Program-made: the position numbers and the translations under genes
The notes under the pieces: generated by a model
Database searches by the model: none
What the model was told of the DNA's origin: nothing
What the model saw: only the letters and a program-made list of their open reading frames with translations
Part shown: positions 21,899 to 33,225 of the stretch, in pieces
Layout: each line of letters begins with the position of its first letter
Position numbering within the stretch: the stretch's first letter is position 1
Assembly (NCBI GenBank): GCA_945643635.1
Contig: CALZFC010000251.1
Coordinates: forward strand, 2,405,001-2,469,000
Origin: Allodiplogaster sudhausi
Lineage: Eukaryota > Nematoda > Chromadorea > Rhabditida > Diplogasteridae
Reading direction: 5' to 3'
Length of the DNA stretch: 64,000 bases

Positions 21899-22255
21899 AG
21901 CAATGACCTATTTATAGTCGGGCTAAGAAATTATTTCGTTCATAGAGTCAACATGCGTCTGCTCTCTCAGAGGCCAAAATCATTAGCCAGTTCTTTGTTT
22001 TGGATCTTCTTTTTTCCTGAATTTTTCCTGAAAAAAATTTTAATCCGAAATTAATGATGTTTACTAATGTATGTGTATACATACATACATGTGCATTATT
22101 CTGTCACGATTAGATATTGGGGCGCCATTTTTGCTTAACCTATTGTATCATAATAATTAGTTTCTGAATTGTTAGATAAATACTATTTGGAGAAACTGCT
22201 TGAACACGTCTACTTTTGACGAATGACTTTGTCGGTGAAGAAACTTTCTATTCAG

Positions 22256-23775
22256 ATGGCTGAAGGAGAGTACGGCGACTTGACTGAGCGCCTGGCGGAT
22301 AGCATCCAAGGGATCCTCGGCATTCGTCCGACCTCCCTCTCGGATGCTAATCTCAGCGAGGTTGACCGAGTGCTTATCACACAATCACAACGCAATGTTG
22401 CTGATCCCATCTACGAAAAGCTCAGGTTGGGGGTCGAAAAGGAATCATCTTTTCACACCTAGTACACTTGACTCTATTCTAGTTTAGGCGGTCCATGGTA
22501 AATAAAGGCGTTCGAATAATTGCAGGCGTCCGATGTATTTATAATACACTTTCCTCATTGATATGATCATTTTGAATGATTTCGATGGTCTCGACGCGAA
22601 GAGCAGGAGTTCATGCGAATTCTTCGGTCGTGGGGCCTGAAAGACCGGCCCGCATCCTCCGGGCAGCCAGACTCCCTCGACTGGGACTCCTTCAGATCAC
22701 ACGCACCACTCATCGAGAAGAAGAGCGACGCTGAACTACAGGCCACTTTTTCTCCCTCCCTCCCCTTTGCCATTCTCTTTCTCTCGAGTTCTCTATCTTT
22801 CTGTCCACTTCTATCTTCTCTCACTATCTCTCTCTCTTTGTTTCTCTCTCACCACACCCACCTTCGATATTTATTCTTTTTTCCTAGAATCTTGTTTCCA
22901 TGTAATTTTCAATCTTTTACATTGCATTCCGATAATGTTGGAGATTGCTCTTGGATTGAGCTGGATTGTCTTCTTCCAGGAGCAGTTGTACTGCACTCTC
23001 GCGATGTGCGCTCGACTGATGGGGAATGAGTTGTCTCCCTTGGACACGAAGAGGGCGCTCGCCATTGAAGCTCTGCCCAGACACCAGGCCGAGAGGCTCA
23101 TGAGTCGGCTGCATCTCATGCGAAAGGTTTCTTCTCATTCCTTAGACTTCAACCTGCCATTTCGTTGCATTGAATGGTCTTTGTCTCTGTTCATTTCTTG
23201 TCTTGCGCATTGATAAATGCCTGTGCCCAGGTGCATGCCATCGCGGACAGTGGAATGGACGGAATGATGGAGAAGCTGAAGGTGTGCTCGGTTGACCAGA
23301 TGCCCTCGGGGTGGACGAGTGAACACGACCGGCAACTCGTTGAGGTTGGCCTCCTCGTGTAGATGTCTGTTTAAGTGTAATACTATAAACAAGAGTGTGC
23401 TTTGCCAGGTTTGCTCCGAGCGAGGCATCGAGAACATCTCTGCCAACATTCTCAACCGACCGCTGTTCCAGAAAGTCAGTTTATATTCATTCTGCATTAT
23501 CCATCGGGCTAGTCATAAATTCCAGAAAGATATACTAGCTACTTAATTTGTTAAACTGTTGATACTTATGTAGTTCTGTGAATAGCTTTTTTTCCTATTC
23601 GTAATGGAATTATTTACTTTTCTAAACACTTTATATTTTTGTATCTTTATTGTAGATCGTTAGACCTGGCGAGAAGGATCTCCTTCGTCGAGTCATGGAG
23701 ATTTGCATGACAGTGGAGGCCGGCCAGTGGCTGGGCGCAGCGAATGTCGACTCTCTGCTAGACTCGGACGACTAA
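22256..23775 (+). pseudogene. C-terminal part of a CHD7/Kismet-like chromatin remodeller (SANT/SLIDE-adjacent region), possibly truncated copy
   Basis: Exons 22256-22425, 22594-22741, 22980-23126, 23231-23344, 23409-23474, 23656-23775 (TAA). The protein blocks REEQEFMRIL, LDWDSFRSHA, EKKSDAELQ, TLAMCARLMG, ERLMSRLHLMRK and SEHDRQLVEV correspond to the conserved region C-terminal to the helicase in CHD6-9/Kismet proteins. No chromodomain or SNF2 helicase is found upstream; the phosphatase gene lies there instead. The acceptor of the second exon reads CTCG where CTCAG is expected, and the donor at 22742 is GC, not GT. This is either a truncated duplicate or the tail of a gene whose 5' part was rearranged away. 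Confidence 0.72.
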
Positions 23776-23935
23776 CTTCCTCCACCCCCTCCTCCTCCTC
23801 CTCCTCCCGCCCCTCCTCCGGCGCCCGTTGCTCCTCCTCCACCGCCTCCCTCATATATGAAATGACTTTTTTGCTGATTTTCTTTTTCAACAAGCTATCT
23901 TTGCATAAAATATCTATCGTGATTTTCTGAAGGAG

Positions 23936-24066
23936 TAGGAAAGAAAGAAGAGGTATGAGAGGGCGTATAACGATATAAACACATCTTATGGGAGGAGCAA
24001 ATAACGAAGAAAACATCTAATTTGCTGTGGAACTCTGCTCGCGCCAATATTCAGATTATCCCTTAA
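23936..24066. repeat. 130-bp dispersed repeat, copy 2
   Basis: Direct copy of 21764-21898, ending exactly where the inverted copy of the CHD7-like exon begins, which suggests that the repeat took part in the rearrangement. Confidence 0.85.
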
Positions 24067-24269
24067 TCACTCGTCCACCCCGAGGGCATCTGGTCAACCG
24101 AGCACACCTTCAGCTTCTCCATCATTCCGTCCATTCCACTGTCCGCGATGGCATGCACCTGGGCACAGGCATTTATCAATGCGCAAGACAAGAAATGAAC
24201 AGAGACAAAGACCATTCAATGCAGCGAAATGGCAGGTTGAAGTCTAAGGAATGAGAAGAAACCTTTCGC
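24067..24269 (-). pseudogene. Inverted 203-bp copy of CHD7-like exon-intron sequence
   Basis: This stretch is the reverse complement of 23120-23322, same length and apparently nearly identical. It covers the end of one exon, a whole intron and most of the next exon. Because the intron is included it arose from DNA, not from spliced RNA. A transcript of the locus running past the stop could fold into a 203-bp hairpin. Confidence 0.92.
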
Positions 24270-24349
24270 GGGACACTTGCAATCGAAGTTTCTAGCACAA
24301 CCCGGCCAAATAAGGGGAAAAAAACAAGACCCTATTTATGCGCCTCGGA

Positions 24350-24628
24350 CCTCCTTTAATGATATTTGCCCACCTAAAACAAGCAATTCATCTCCAGTGA
24401 TTGACAGATGAAAAGTCGTAATAAAATTATCACTTATATTCAACTACTTTATGATGTTCAATAGCTACATATTAATTGCCAATTTTAGTTTCCTTCTATA
24501 AAAAAAACCACGACCTTCAGAAAGACGGTGCTGCTCGGTAACGAGAGGGATACGTCAGCCGGATCATCTCACAATTAGAGAACGGAATTTTCCCGAAAAA
24601 ATTATTATTAAAATTATTATTTTTATTA
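24350..24628 (+). repeat. Dispersed repeat family R1, copy A
   Basis: Runs from CCTTTAATGATATTTGCCC to the AATT-rich tail after GAGAACGGAATTTTCCCG. It is the inverted partner of copy B (24940-25290); a third, more diverged copy C is at about 27640-27955. A shared core is TCACAATTAGAGAACGGAAT. Confidence 0.8.
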
Positions 24629-24939
24629 GCTCTCAGAGACACCACCACCACTAAAATCTCTCTCTCTCTCTCTTTCCCCTAGGAGTCGAAAGCTGCTTAC
24701 ATTAGGTCCAACGGAGCGGTGGAAAAACCCTGGAGAAAATTGTATAGTAAATGAGGGAATTCAATGCAAAGTATCCATGCCGAAACCCAAGTACTCGTAA
24801 GTACTAATTTACATTTATGCATATTAAAACGAGTGCCCTTAACTATACTTGCATGCTTGATAAAATAAATTTAATAATTAGCTAAAATATTTACGAAGAA
24901 TTCCACCAAACAGTCTCGTCGTGAGTGCGCCTTTCTCCA

Positions 24940-25290
24940 CGTACGCGATCTCGCCTCTCATCGTGCTCGACTAGTTCTTTGTGATCTTGATTTTGCAGCC
25001 AGCCTATAAAAATAATAATTTGAATAATAATCTTGGCGGGAAAATTCCGTTCTCTAATTGTGAGATGATCCGGCCGGCGTGCTTCTCTCGCCACCGAGCT
25101 TCTCTCGCCACCGCCTTCCTGAAGGTCGTGGTTTTTTTTATAAAAGGAAAAGAAAATTGGCACTTGATATGTAGTTATTGAACATCATAACGTAGTTGAA
25201 TATAAGTGATAATTTTATTATGGCTTTTCATCAGTCAATCACAGGAGATGAATTGCTGGTTTTAAGTGGGCAAATTTCATTAAAGAAGAG
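24940..25290 (-). repeat. Dispersed repeat family R1, copy B (inverted)
   Basis: Reverse-complement copy of 24350-24628 with an added segment (24940-25000) that is also found beyond the 3' side of copy C at 27893-27955. Copies A and B form an inverted pair separated by about 310 bp. Confidence 0.8.
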
Positions 25291-25779
25291 TGAGGGTGCG
25301 GCCTTTTGATCTTGCCAAACATCCTAAGCTTGTCCTTGTAGATATGCGAAAGATTAATATGATTTCTAAAGTAAAGGAGCAGAATAGGAAAATAGAAGTC
25401 AAGTTAGTTACGAGCGAGCTGTAGAATCTGCCACGGATCCCAGAAACCAACCGAAGAGTAGAATGTTCGCTTTGTAGTGTCCTTCCTTTCCCCTCCTTTA
25501 CCTTTACATATTCCAATATGTACCTTTACCCTTCCTGAGCCGAGTCCAATCCTTTCCAGTTCCGATACTTTAGCCTGTTCCGATAAGAGTTTATTTCGGG
25601 TGAATATTATATTCATTCTCTCTCCTTCTCTCTCTCACTCTCTATATTAATAATAATGATAATAATTATCATTATTATTGTTATTATTATTATTATTCCC
25701 TTATGAATTTTATTTCTCGCTTACGCACGACTGCGGTTTTGGACCCCTCTCTCTCTCCCTCACTCTCGCTCTCTTCCAG

Positions 25780-25870
25780 GAAGCATCTCTCGCCTCTCTC
25801 ACGCCTTCTACCTCCCAGCCCGCGTAATCATACCCTCGATGTCCAAGTCGTCTTCGAGCCTCTCATCACG
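25780..25870 (+). pseudogene. Relic of an ionotropic receptor M3 exon
   Basis: The 90 nt after TTCCAG align with exon 49329-49440 of the - strand receptor gene, sharing CTTCTACCTCCC, GTAATCAT-type and AAGTCGTCTTC-AGCCTCTC blocks. A net 22-nt deletion removes the part coding for YSAQFKGN and shifts the frame. The acceptor is kept. It shows that a receptor copy once lay on the + strand here. Confidence 0.75.
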
Positions 25871-27451
25871 TTTTTTTTTTATTCAACCAGAAAATTGTAG
25901 AGCGAAGCTGATACACACAGGATTACATTGTGCTGATTATTTTCAATTTTCCTTGGTTGACTGATTTAGTCACCCTGTCCTCGGACGTCTGCACCTGCAG
26001 CCGTTGAACACTTCTTATCTTGACTGGCCTAGTCGTAAATAAAATATGTCGCTCGTTTGTTTGTGTCCTTTCCTCATTCGAGTGCATGGATCACGAACTG
26101 GAGGCAAGCAGCATGTAAAAGCATGTCAATAAATAAAGATTAGACCAAACCGTTAGCACAAATATGTTTTAGAATACAGCTAAACCATTTATCCAATCAC
26201 CGAATATCGAAGAAATAACATATTTTGTCCAGCACTCCTAAATTTGCAACTCGCGTGATTTGAGTTATTGTTTTTTTCTCGCTCTATTGTAGATCAATTA
26301 AACTAATATTCTGTTACTAAATATCTAATACCCTTCCCCTGCAAGGGTATTGAAAAATAGAACCCCAGGGGGTACTAATAGAGAAAATACGGTATATATA
26401 ATCAGTACCGACAAAAGTCTATCAACTTTTGGTTTTTCATGCATATTTTCCTTCAAAGTGAATAATGTTAATAACATTTTCAGGGTTGCTTGGTTATGCT
26501 GTTAGATCTTTAGTAACAGAATTGGAGGGAGGGGTTCTACTGGAGGGAGGGGTACTATTTTTCAATGTGAGACACTAAAACTTTGATAACAAAATTTTAT
26601 TCTCAAAAAGTAAGAATCATAGCTCGAATTCTGTGGAATCATCACTGTAATATCGAATTTGCCACATATCTTGAATGGATTAGTTTAGTCATTTAAATAA
26701 AGAAGTCCCGGTGGATTCTGCGAATGTCAATTCGTTAAATAAATCAGCTTATGACAAGTGTTGCTCTCGACCAGTTCGGTATAGCTGAAATATATAGCAG
26801 TTAAAATCAATTGCATAAGTGTAGTTTTCATCATTCGACACTCAATAACTCGAGCAAAAAAGCTACGATCGCGTCAGCAGGGTCCGGAAATATTATAAAA
26901 GGCTCATGCATGCATATTTTACCGAAACAAGCCCAGGCTCCATGAAATAAAAAAAATCTATGGAAATAATCCGTCAAAATTGAGAGAGAATGGAAAGTAG
27001 AGGAGATTGAGAGAGCGAGCGAGAAAGAAAAAGAGAAAAATAATAATTTTGTTCCCCATATGTCTTATATATAAGAGAGAGAGAGAGAGAGAGAGAGGAG
27101 ACAGAGAGAGGGAGAGAGAAGGGAGAGATAGAAAAAGAGAAAGACAGGGATAGGGATTTAGAGAGAAATACAATGGAGAGAGAAAGAGTGAAAAGCGTGA
27201 ATGAAATTTTAATAAGAGAGCTCACAAGAGTGCTCTCCTTGTATATCGACTGAACTAAATTGAAACATAATTCGTAAAAAAAAATTGCTAAACTAAGTGT
27301 ATTTAGTCCCTTTAAAGGTATCCACTCTCTCGCTCTCTGTCTCTCTCGCTCCCTCTCTCTCTTTATCGCTTTCCCTTTCTCTTTCTTCCTCTCGCTCTGT
27401 CAATATCCATTCACTCTTCTCCTGCTCTCTTTCTAATCTACTAATTTAGCT

Positions 27452-27633
27452 GCGTGGTTCCGTCCGGATCGAAATATCAAAAGTACGATATTCGTCAGTT
27501 TGTCAAGGACGAGCCGTATCAATTCCTGAAGACCGTAGTTGATCATGATGACTCAAAGCACACCAATGAAGTCGAAGTGAAGCTGAAACAATTTAATAGC
27601 CAACCCTCTTCGTTAATGAAATGTGCTCAGTGA
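27452..27633 (+). CDS. Putative terminal exon, unrecognised protein
   Basis: After a CT-rich intron and the acceptor TTTAG an open frame of 60 residues begins CVVPSGSKYQKYDIRQF and ends LMKCAQ with TGA at 27631-27633. It is acidic and hydrophilic (HDDSKHTNEVEVK). It looks like a genuine 3' exon by composition and splice context, but no upstream partner exon could be phased to it and no family is recognised. Confidence 0.45.
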
Positions 27634-27639
27634 AAACCA

Positions 27640-27955
27640 GCGAGTCTCTCGTGATTGACTGGATTAAATCCATAATAAAATTATTACTTGTATTCATCTA
27701 CGTGGTGATAGGTACAATGATTCAACGAATTCGTATTAATTCTCAATTTTGTCTTGCTTTTCAAATAAGCCCAAAACAACCTCTGAAAGGCGGTGATGTT
27801 CGGTACACGCTGACCGGCTGTGACTATTCGGGTGCATCTCACAATCAGAGAACGGAATTTTCCTGCCAAAATTATTATTCTAATAATCATTGAACAGCCT
27901 GGTTTCAAAATCACAATGACAAAAACCACGGTGAGCATTGATGAGATCGCCTGCA
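27640..27955 (+). repeat. Dispersed repeat family R1, copy C
   Basis: Diverged direct copy of 24350-24628 plus the extension seen in copy B. It shares TCACAATCAGAGAACGGAAT and the surrounding sequence. Confidence 0.75.
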
Positions 27956-28309
27956 TGAGTTCGCGTTCGTGTCGTTTTCGTCTCGTAAATCCGAGGTCGA
28001 TCTTTATTTTCGATTTCTACAAAAATAGATAGAGACCGCAGTAACCAATGTATGACACAATGAACTCCGGGCCGGTTGCTACCTTACTACATACTAAAAC
28101 AGGCCAGTGCAAATGAATCTTTAAAAAGGCAAACACGACATTTTCTCTTTTACTGATGTCCGCCGCGTCTACGTAGCTCCTGCGGCGCTTTTTTTTTTTC
28201 TTCACTGGCATCAAGGAAGCCTAAAAGGTACGTTCGACATTGTTTGAGTGTCCATTCTCGTGAACAATTCCAACATTTAATTTTGACTGAGTATTTTTCG
28301 TAACTAAAT

Positions 28310-28942
28310 TTTAATGAAAATCCATTTTATACTTTCGTGGTCAACAGATTTCTTGGTTTTATTTAAAGCTATAGCCATTCTTTATAACTGCACAAAATTT
28401 GAGAGTGGTGCGGAGCAAGACTTTTTAGATATCATCAAAAATGTTTTGTTTGGCATATCAAGGGGACTTTACATTTTGAGCTGAAAACCTATTTTATACT
28501 TTCGTGGTCAAAAGATTTCTTGGTTTTATTTAAAGCTATGACCATTCTTTATAACTGCACAAAATTTGAGGGTGGTGCGGAGCAAGACTTTTTAGATATC
28601 ATCAAAAATGCTTTGTTTGGCATATCAAGAGGACTTTACATTTTGAGCTGAAAACCTATTTTATACTTTCGTGGTTAAAAGATTTCTTGGTTTTATTTAA
28701 AGCTATGACCATTCTTTATAACTGCACAAAATTTGAGGGTGGTGCGGAGCAAGACTTTTCAGATATCATCAAAAATGTTTTGTTTGGCATATCAAGGGGA
28801 CTTTACATTTTGAGCTGAAAACCTATTTTATACTTTCGTGGTCAAAAGATTTCTTGGTTTTATTTAAAGCTATGACCATTCTTTATAACTGCACAAAATT
28901 TGAGGGTGGTGCGAAGCAAGACTTCTTAGATATCATCGAAAC
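28310..28942. repeat. 167-bp tandem repeat, about 3.8 copies
   Basis: The marker ATTTTATACTTTCGTGG occurs at 28324, 28491, 28658 and 28825, an exact period of 167 bp. Units differ by only a few substitutions (for example GGTCAACAGA, GGTCAAAAGA, GGTTAAAAGA), which indicates recent amplification. The last unit is cut at about 28942, 60 bp before the first exon of the transposon-type gene. Confidence 0.95.
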
Positions 28943-29002
28943 ATTGCCGGCCGCTGGTGTAAAACTCGCCGACCCAAGTAATTACTGTTTATTTGTAGAA
29001 TC

Positions 29003-32000
29003 ATGGGCGATCGGACAAGGAAGAGGGACGAGAGACGAGAGCAGCTTGGCCTTTATGAGGTATTGTATGCTTTTATCTTTGCTTTAGTTTAGTGTTTAGT
29101 TATTTTATTTGTTTATTTTTTTCTCCACGTTGAACGATGATTCTCTCTTGCTTTATTCGTGACGATCGGCAAGCCGGTTTTATACGATTTCAGTGCTCTG
29201 AGGATGGTTTGCTGCGTGTGGGTCATCTTCTGCACCACATAGAGACCTCAACTACCCGGAAGGCTGCTCGCTGTGCTCTTCTCCACATCATTGGTCAGTT
29301 ATAAATTGTTAAACTTTTTTGACATCTTTCTTTTCGATTTAATCTAATCTCCCTTTTAATACCGCATCCCAACATTTGTTACTAATAACATAATTTGCTT
29401 ATTTAAATTTAAATGGTGACTGGAATAGTTGCGTTTTGGAAAGATGACCAACTCACACTGAACGAATGTAAGTGCTGCTAATTGTTAGGAGCGGATGAGA
29501 TTTAAGGCGACATGTCAGTGATGAGCGACGGGTGGCTGCGCCGCGAGTACGAGCGGAGGAGACAAGAGGAACAGCTCCACGTCCGACATGGAGGCGACAG
29601 AAGGTTGTTCATTTCCACTACTATTTTTCCCCTAAAACTCTCACTTCCGTTTGTTTCCTCCCAAATTTCCTCACCTTCTTTCACACCTCCCGCTTTCCTT
29701 CCCTTGCCTTCCCTGTCCTTGCAGTTCACCCCGCCTCTGCCGCCCACTCCTCCGCCGCCGTCATCTCCACCGCCACCAAGCCCTCCACCGCCGACACCTC
29801 CACCGCCGCAGATGCCTCCTACACCACCGCCGACTCCTCTGCCGCCCACTTCACCATCGCTGGCAGCAACACCTCATTCCCAGGCTGGTTCCACTCCTTT
29901 CCAGTCTAGTTGTTATGCTTTTTGGAGTGGTAGAGCTGCTTCGCTGAGGCGCGAGCGTGCCGAGGAGAAACGAAGAGGGCGCCGTCTGGAGGAGAAGCTT
30001 GCTCGGGCAAAGAGAGGCAAAACTATCTCGCTTGCCCAGCAAGCTTCGACTCACTCGGCGAAAGTGGCTGTACTCCAGTCCACCATCGAATCTCTTAAGT
30101 GTGTGACCTCGTCTCTGAAGAAAGAGCTTTCCGCGCTGAGAAACCAAGCATCTCAGCAGGAATATGCTCTTTCTGAAAGAGATGGGGGAGCACATGTCAA
30201 GTATTCGATGGTGGATTGTAGGGCTTTCACTTCCGCCGTCAAGTACTGTGCCCTCCTCCTCGGTGCTCTCGTTGTCGCTGATGGGAATGTGGGGAAGGTG
30301 ATGGAGACAGGTGCGGACATGCTTGGTGTGCGCCTGTCGCACGTTCCAGCCGAGTCCACGGTCCGCAGCTGGAGTCCATCACTGCTCTCCCTTTCTCGGA
30401 TGCACATCCGCTCGGTGCTCAGTGGTTGTTCGAGTGGTGTCACTCTCATGAGTGATGAAACCATCAAACTCGGGCATAAACTGCAGCAGCAGGCGCTTCA
30501 GCTGCCATCTGGGTAAGTTCTCTATCTCGGCGTCTCGGAAGTGGTTGACAAGTCGGCTCAGCTGGCTTTCGACTGCCTTCAAGCGAAGATAGAGTGTCTT
30601 GACTCGGGGGCAAGCAGCACCCCTCTCTTCTCCTCGTTTATGCTGAGTGTCAAAAACCTGCTGAGTGACCGTGCGGCCACTCAGCATCTTTTCAATAAAA
30701 TATTTTTCAGCTATCGACTCAGCATTTTCAAGGTGGAAGAGAGGTGGGCCACTCTATCTCGCGAAGAGAAAGAGGAGGTTGCCTCTATCAACACGTTGTT
30801 CTGTCAGCTGCACTGCGTTTCGAATCTTTACAGTGTCGTGGTCGGGGCGTTGGCGGAATGCGAGGCGAACGAGAGGCAGAGGGAAGTGGATCGAACGGCG
30901 CCGTCGGTGCTCGTCCTCGTGAAGGAGGTCGCCCGCTACTTCTCGGAGCGGAGCAGCGGCCACTACCGTCATCACAAGCAGTGGAGGACCTTCTGCGAAT
31001 CCAATGGCGTTTCTCTTCCTTCCTCTTCTTTCCCAGCTTTCCTGGGTCACCGCTTCAACATCCTTTTTGTGTTGGCGGCGCGGGTGTTCTGCATGCGCGT
31101 GTACTTGGAGGAATACATTAGTCTCTATGGTAGCGAATTGCACCATATCCAAAAGCTTCTGCGAGACAGACTAACTGTCTCGCACCTCCAAGTGCTCGGC
31201 TTGATGGACCAGCTGGTTACTGGGCCCATCTGGCGGCTTGCAGAGCACTCTCCGCATGTGCTTGATACCGGTCGGCACATGGCGGACATTCTTTCTTGGC
31301 TTGACGCCTGTGTGGCCCAACCTCCATCTTTTTTCTCAGGCGGGCACCCTATTCTCTCTCACCCCCACCCCTCCGACGTGTTCAAAACTGAGGGTGCCCT
31401 GCTCTCTTCCCTTCTCTCTCTCTCTCCCCAAAAATCGGCTGAGGCAGCAGCTCTTGCCTGTCTCTCTGCTGCTTCTCGCCACCTGCGCGCGCATTTCGCT
31501 GACTTCCTTCCCGGGGCGACTATCATGGGGCTGGGATTGCGATTCGGAGAGACTTGGCAAGCGCATCCGCGTCGAATACGGTAGTTGAATCCTGGTTTGC
31601 CTTTCTCGACCGCCTCTTCACCACTTCTCCCAACATGCGTCTTTTCCGGAGAGAGGCCAAGCTTCTGTTCGTGAAGAACAAGACGCGGGAATGGCTAGAA
31701 GGACTGAGTGAGACAGAGAGATCTTCTGTTCTCACTCGGGCCTTCAATGATGCCAAGGTGATTGAGGCGGGAGAGAAGGCTGCCGGTGAAGACTTGAATA
31801 GGGCTAGAATGCGCAAGATGGAGGAAGGGCGCCAGGCGGCTGCTCAGCGGACGGCGATGGCTAGCTCGAGGAGAACTCGCCTGGTTAAAGACATCGAAAG
31901 TGTCGGCCTCTGGACAAGCATGGTTCCAGTACGCGCCTTCCTGGCTTCGGCCGGAAAGACCGCTGCTGTGACCATGCTGACCAAGCAGATACGGGCCAGG

Positions 32001-32363
32001 CAGTTACTCCTTGAGCAGCCGGAGCCTGAGGCTGGGCTGTACAAGCTGAGTCAGGGTGGCGTCGGGCCAACCCCACAAAAACTGTGTGATGTGTTGAACA
32101 AGCTGATCACCGCTGATTGCAGGAACGAAGAGGACGAGATGGACGAGTTCGTCCGTCTCATCGGGAGGACCGCCGTGCTGAGGATCGACACGGGCCCGGG
32201 TCGTGTGGTGGAGACGGCCTTCACTGTTGACAGTGTGGGCGCTCTGCCGGACGATCCGACTGTGCCGTGCATCTTCCTCCGCGGTCTGGACGACACCCTC
32301 TTCCCGAAGTCCTTCGAGGCGTTCTCCAGCGAGCTCGCTACCGGCGAGTTCGTCATCAGGTAG
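29003..32363 (+). mobile_element. Multi-exon transposon-type gene of a widespread, uncharacterised animal family; broken by one stop and one frameshift
   Basis: Exons 29003-29059 (MGDRTRKRDERREQ), 29194-29293, 29429-29467 and 29507 onward join in phase. The long final exon has a Pro-rich stretch, a coiled coil (29940-30180), and the continuous frame 29512-31530. This is interrupted by one TAA (30514-30516): before it KLGHKLQQQA, after it VLYLGVSEVVDKSAQ in the same frame. At 31513-31516 one missing G shifts the frame, and the protein continues in 31554-32363. Blocks such as HRFNILF, GLMDQLVTGPIWRL, KNKTREWLEG and GLWTSMVPV recall a family repeated in many animal genomes (recalled from memory, superfamily not assigned). 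No terminal repeats were identified. Confidence 0.65.
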
Positions 32364-33052
32364 ATTCACGCTCTCCCTTCTTCTCTTTCTCACTCCCTTG
32401 TTGTGTTTTCCTTTTCTTGTTGGCTTCTCTTTAGAAGCACAGAGCCGATAGAAATGATATTCCATTTATTTTATCAGTTGCTAGTTTATTCCGTAGCATT
32501 GGCCTCTATTTTTTTTTATCGCAGTGGTCCTTACCACTTGCTCTATCTCTTCTATTCGTGCTTCCACTGTATTTTCTCTGTTATTTTTGTCAGATTGTTC
32601 TTCTTTCCTGTCAGTGTCTTGTTTGCTGTTTTTTGATTGTATTTTTCTCCGCTTTTAGAATACTTCTTGTTTGTTAGGAATAAATGTAGGGTTCCCCCCT
32701 GTGCTAGGGCCCATCTTTCCATGTGGCACACTTTCACCTCGCCTCCTCGTGGCGTGTGCTGGAGTCTGGTGGGTTAGAAATAACTCATCAGATACTAAGT
32801 AGGTGACTTTTAATAAAGAATAAATATTTGTTTGATCAGCTATTCGTACAACAATGATAAAAAGTTCGAAATTAGCAAGATGTTTGTGGAGCATTTTGGA
32901 AGTGTTAGTACAGAAAAGCGATGTCATAAGTATTTGTGCAATCTTAAATTAGATATAAAAATAAAGATAAAATTGTTGTGCTAAAAATAAAAAAAAATAA
33001 AGAAAGTGTAAGGAAATGAGTTGAGCAGGAGCATGCATCGTCTGTAGCCAGG

Positions 33053-33225
33053 GATGATCAAAGCGGGCCGGGCCCGGGCCGGGCCCTAGGCCCGGCCCGG
33101 CCCGTTGCTAATTTGGCGGGCCCGGGCCCGGCCCGGGCCGAGGTTTTCAAGGCAGGGCACGGCCCGGCCCGGCCCGCTTACCCCATGGGCCCGGCCCGGC
33201 CCGGTTTGTAGCGATCATCTGACCG
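33053..33225. mobile_element. Degenerate copy of the GGGCC-rich hAT MITE
   Basis: Begins CAGGGATGATCAAAGCGGGCC, similar to the intact copy at 6338, with the same GTTGCTAATTTGGC internal block and GGCCCGG repeats. The right terminus is decayed (GATCATCTGACC) and no clear target-site duplication remains. Confidence 0.8.

Noticed and set aside
24027..24254. A 75-codon frame on the + strand as a separate gene
   Set aside because: It is the antisense of the inverted CHD7-like copy.
29604..29724. An intron between GACAGAAG-GTTGTT and CCTTGCAG in the transposon-type gene
   Set aside because: Removing these 121 nt shifts the frame and meets a stop at 29945, whereas the unspliced frame stays open into the coiled coil.
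19294..30516. Possibility that TAG/TAA/TGA are reassigned to sense codons
   Set aside because: RPS4 (TAA), TRUB2-like (TGA), SelT-like (TAA) and the phosphatase (TAG) all end normally at these codons, so the isolated internal stops are lesions, not recoding.
30512..30540. A 29-nt intron starting GTAAGTT that would remove the TAA
   Set aside because: It would change the frame; the sequence on both sides of the TAA is already in one frame and matches the family.
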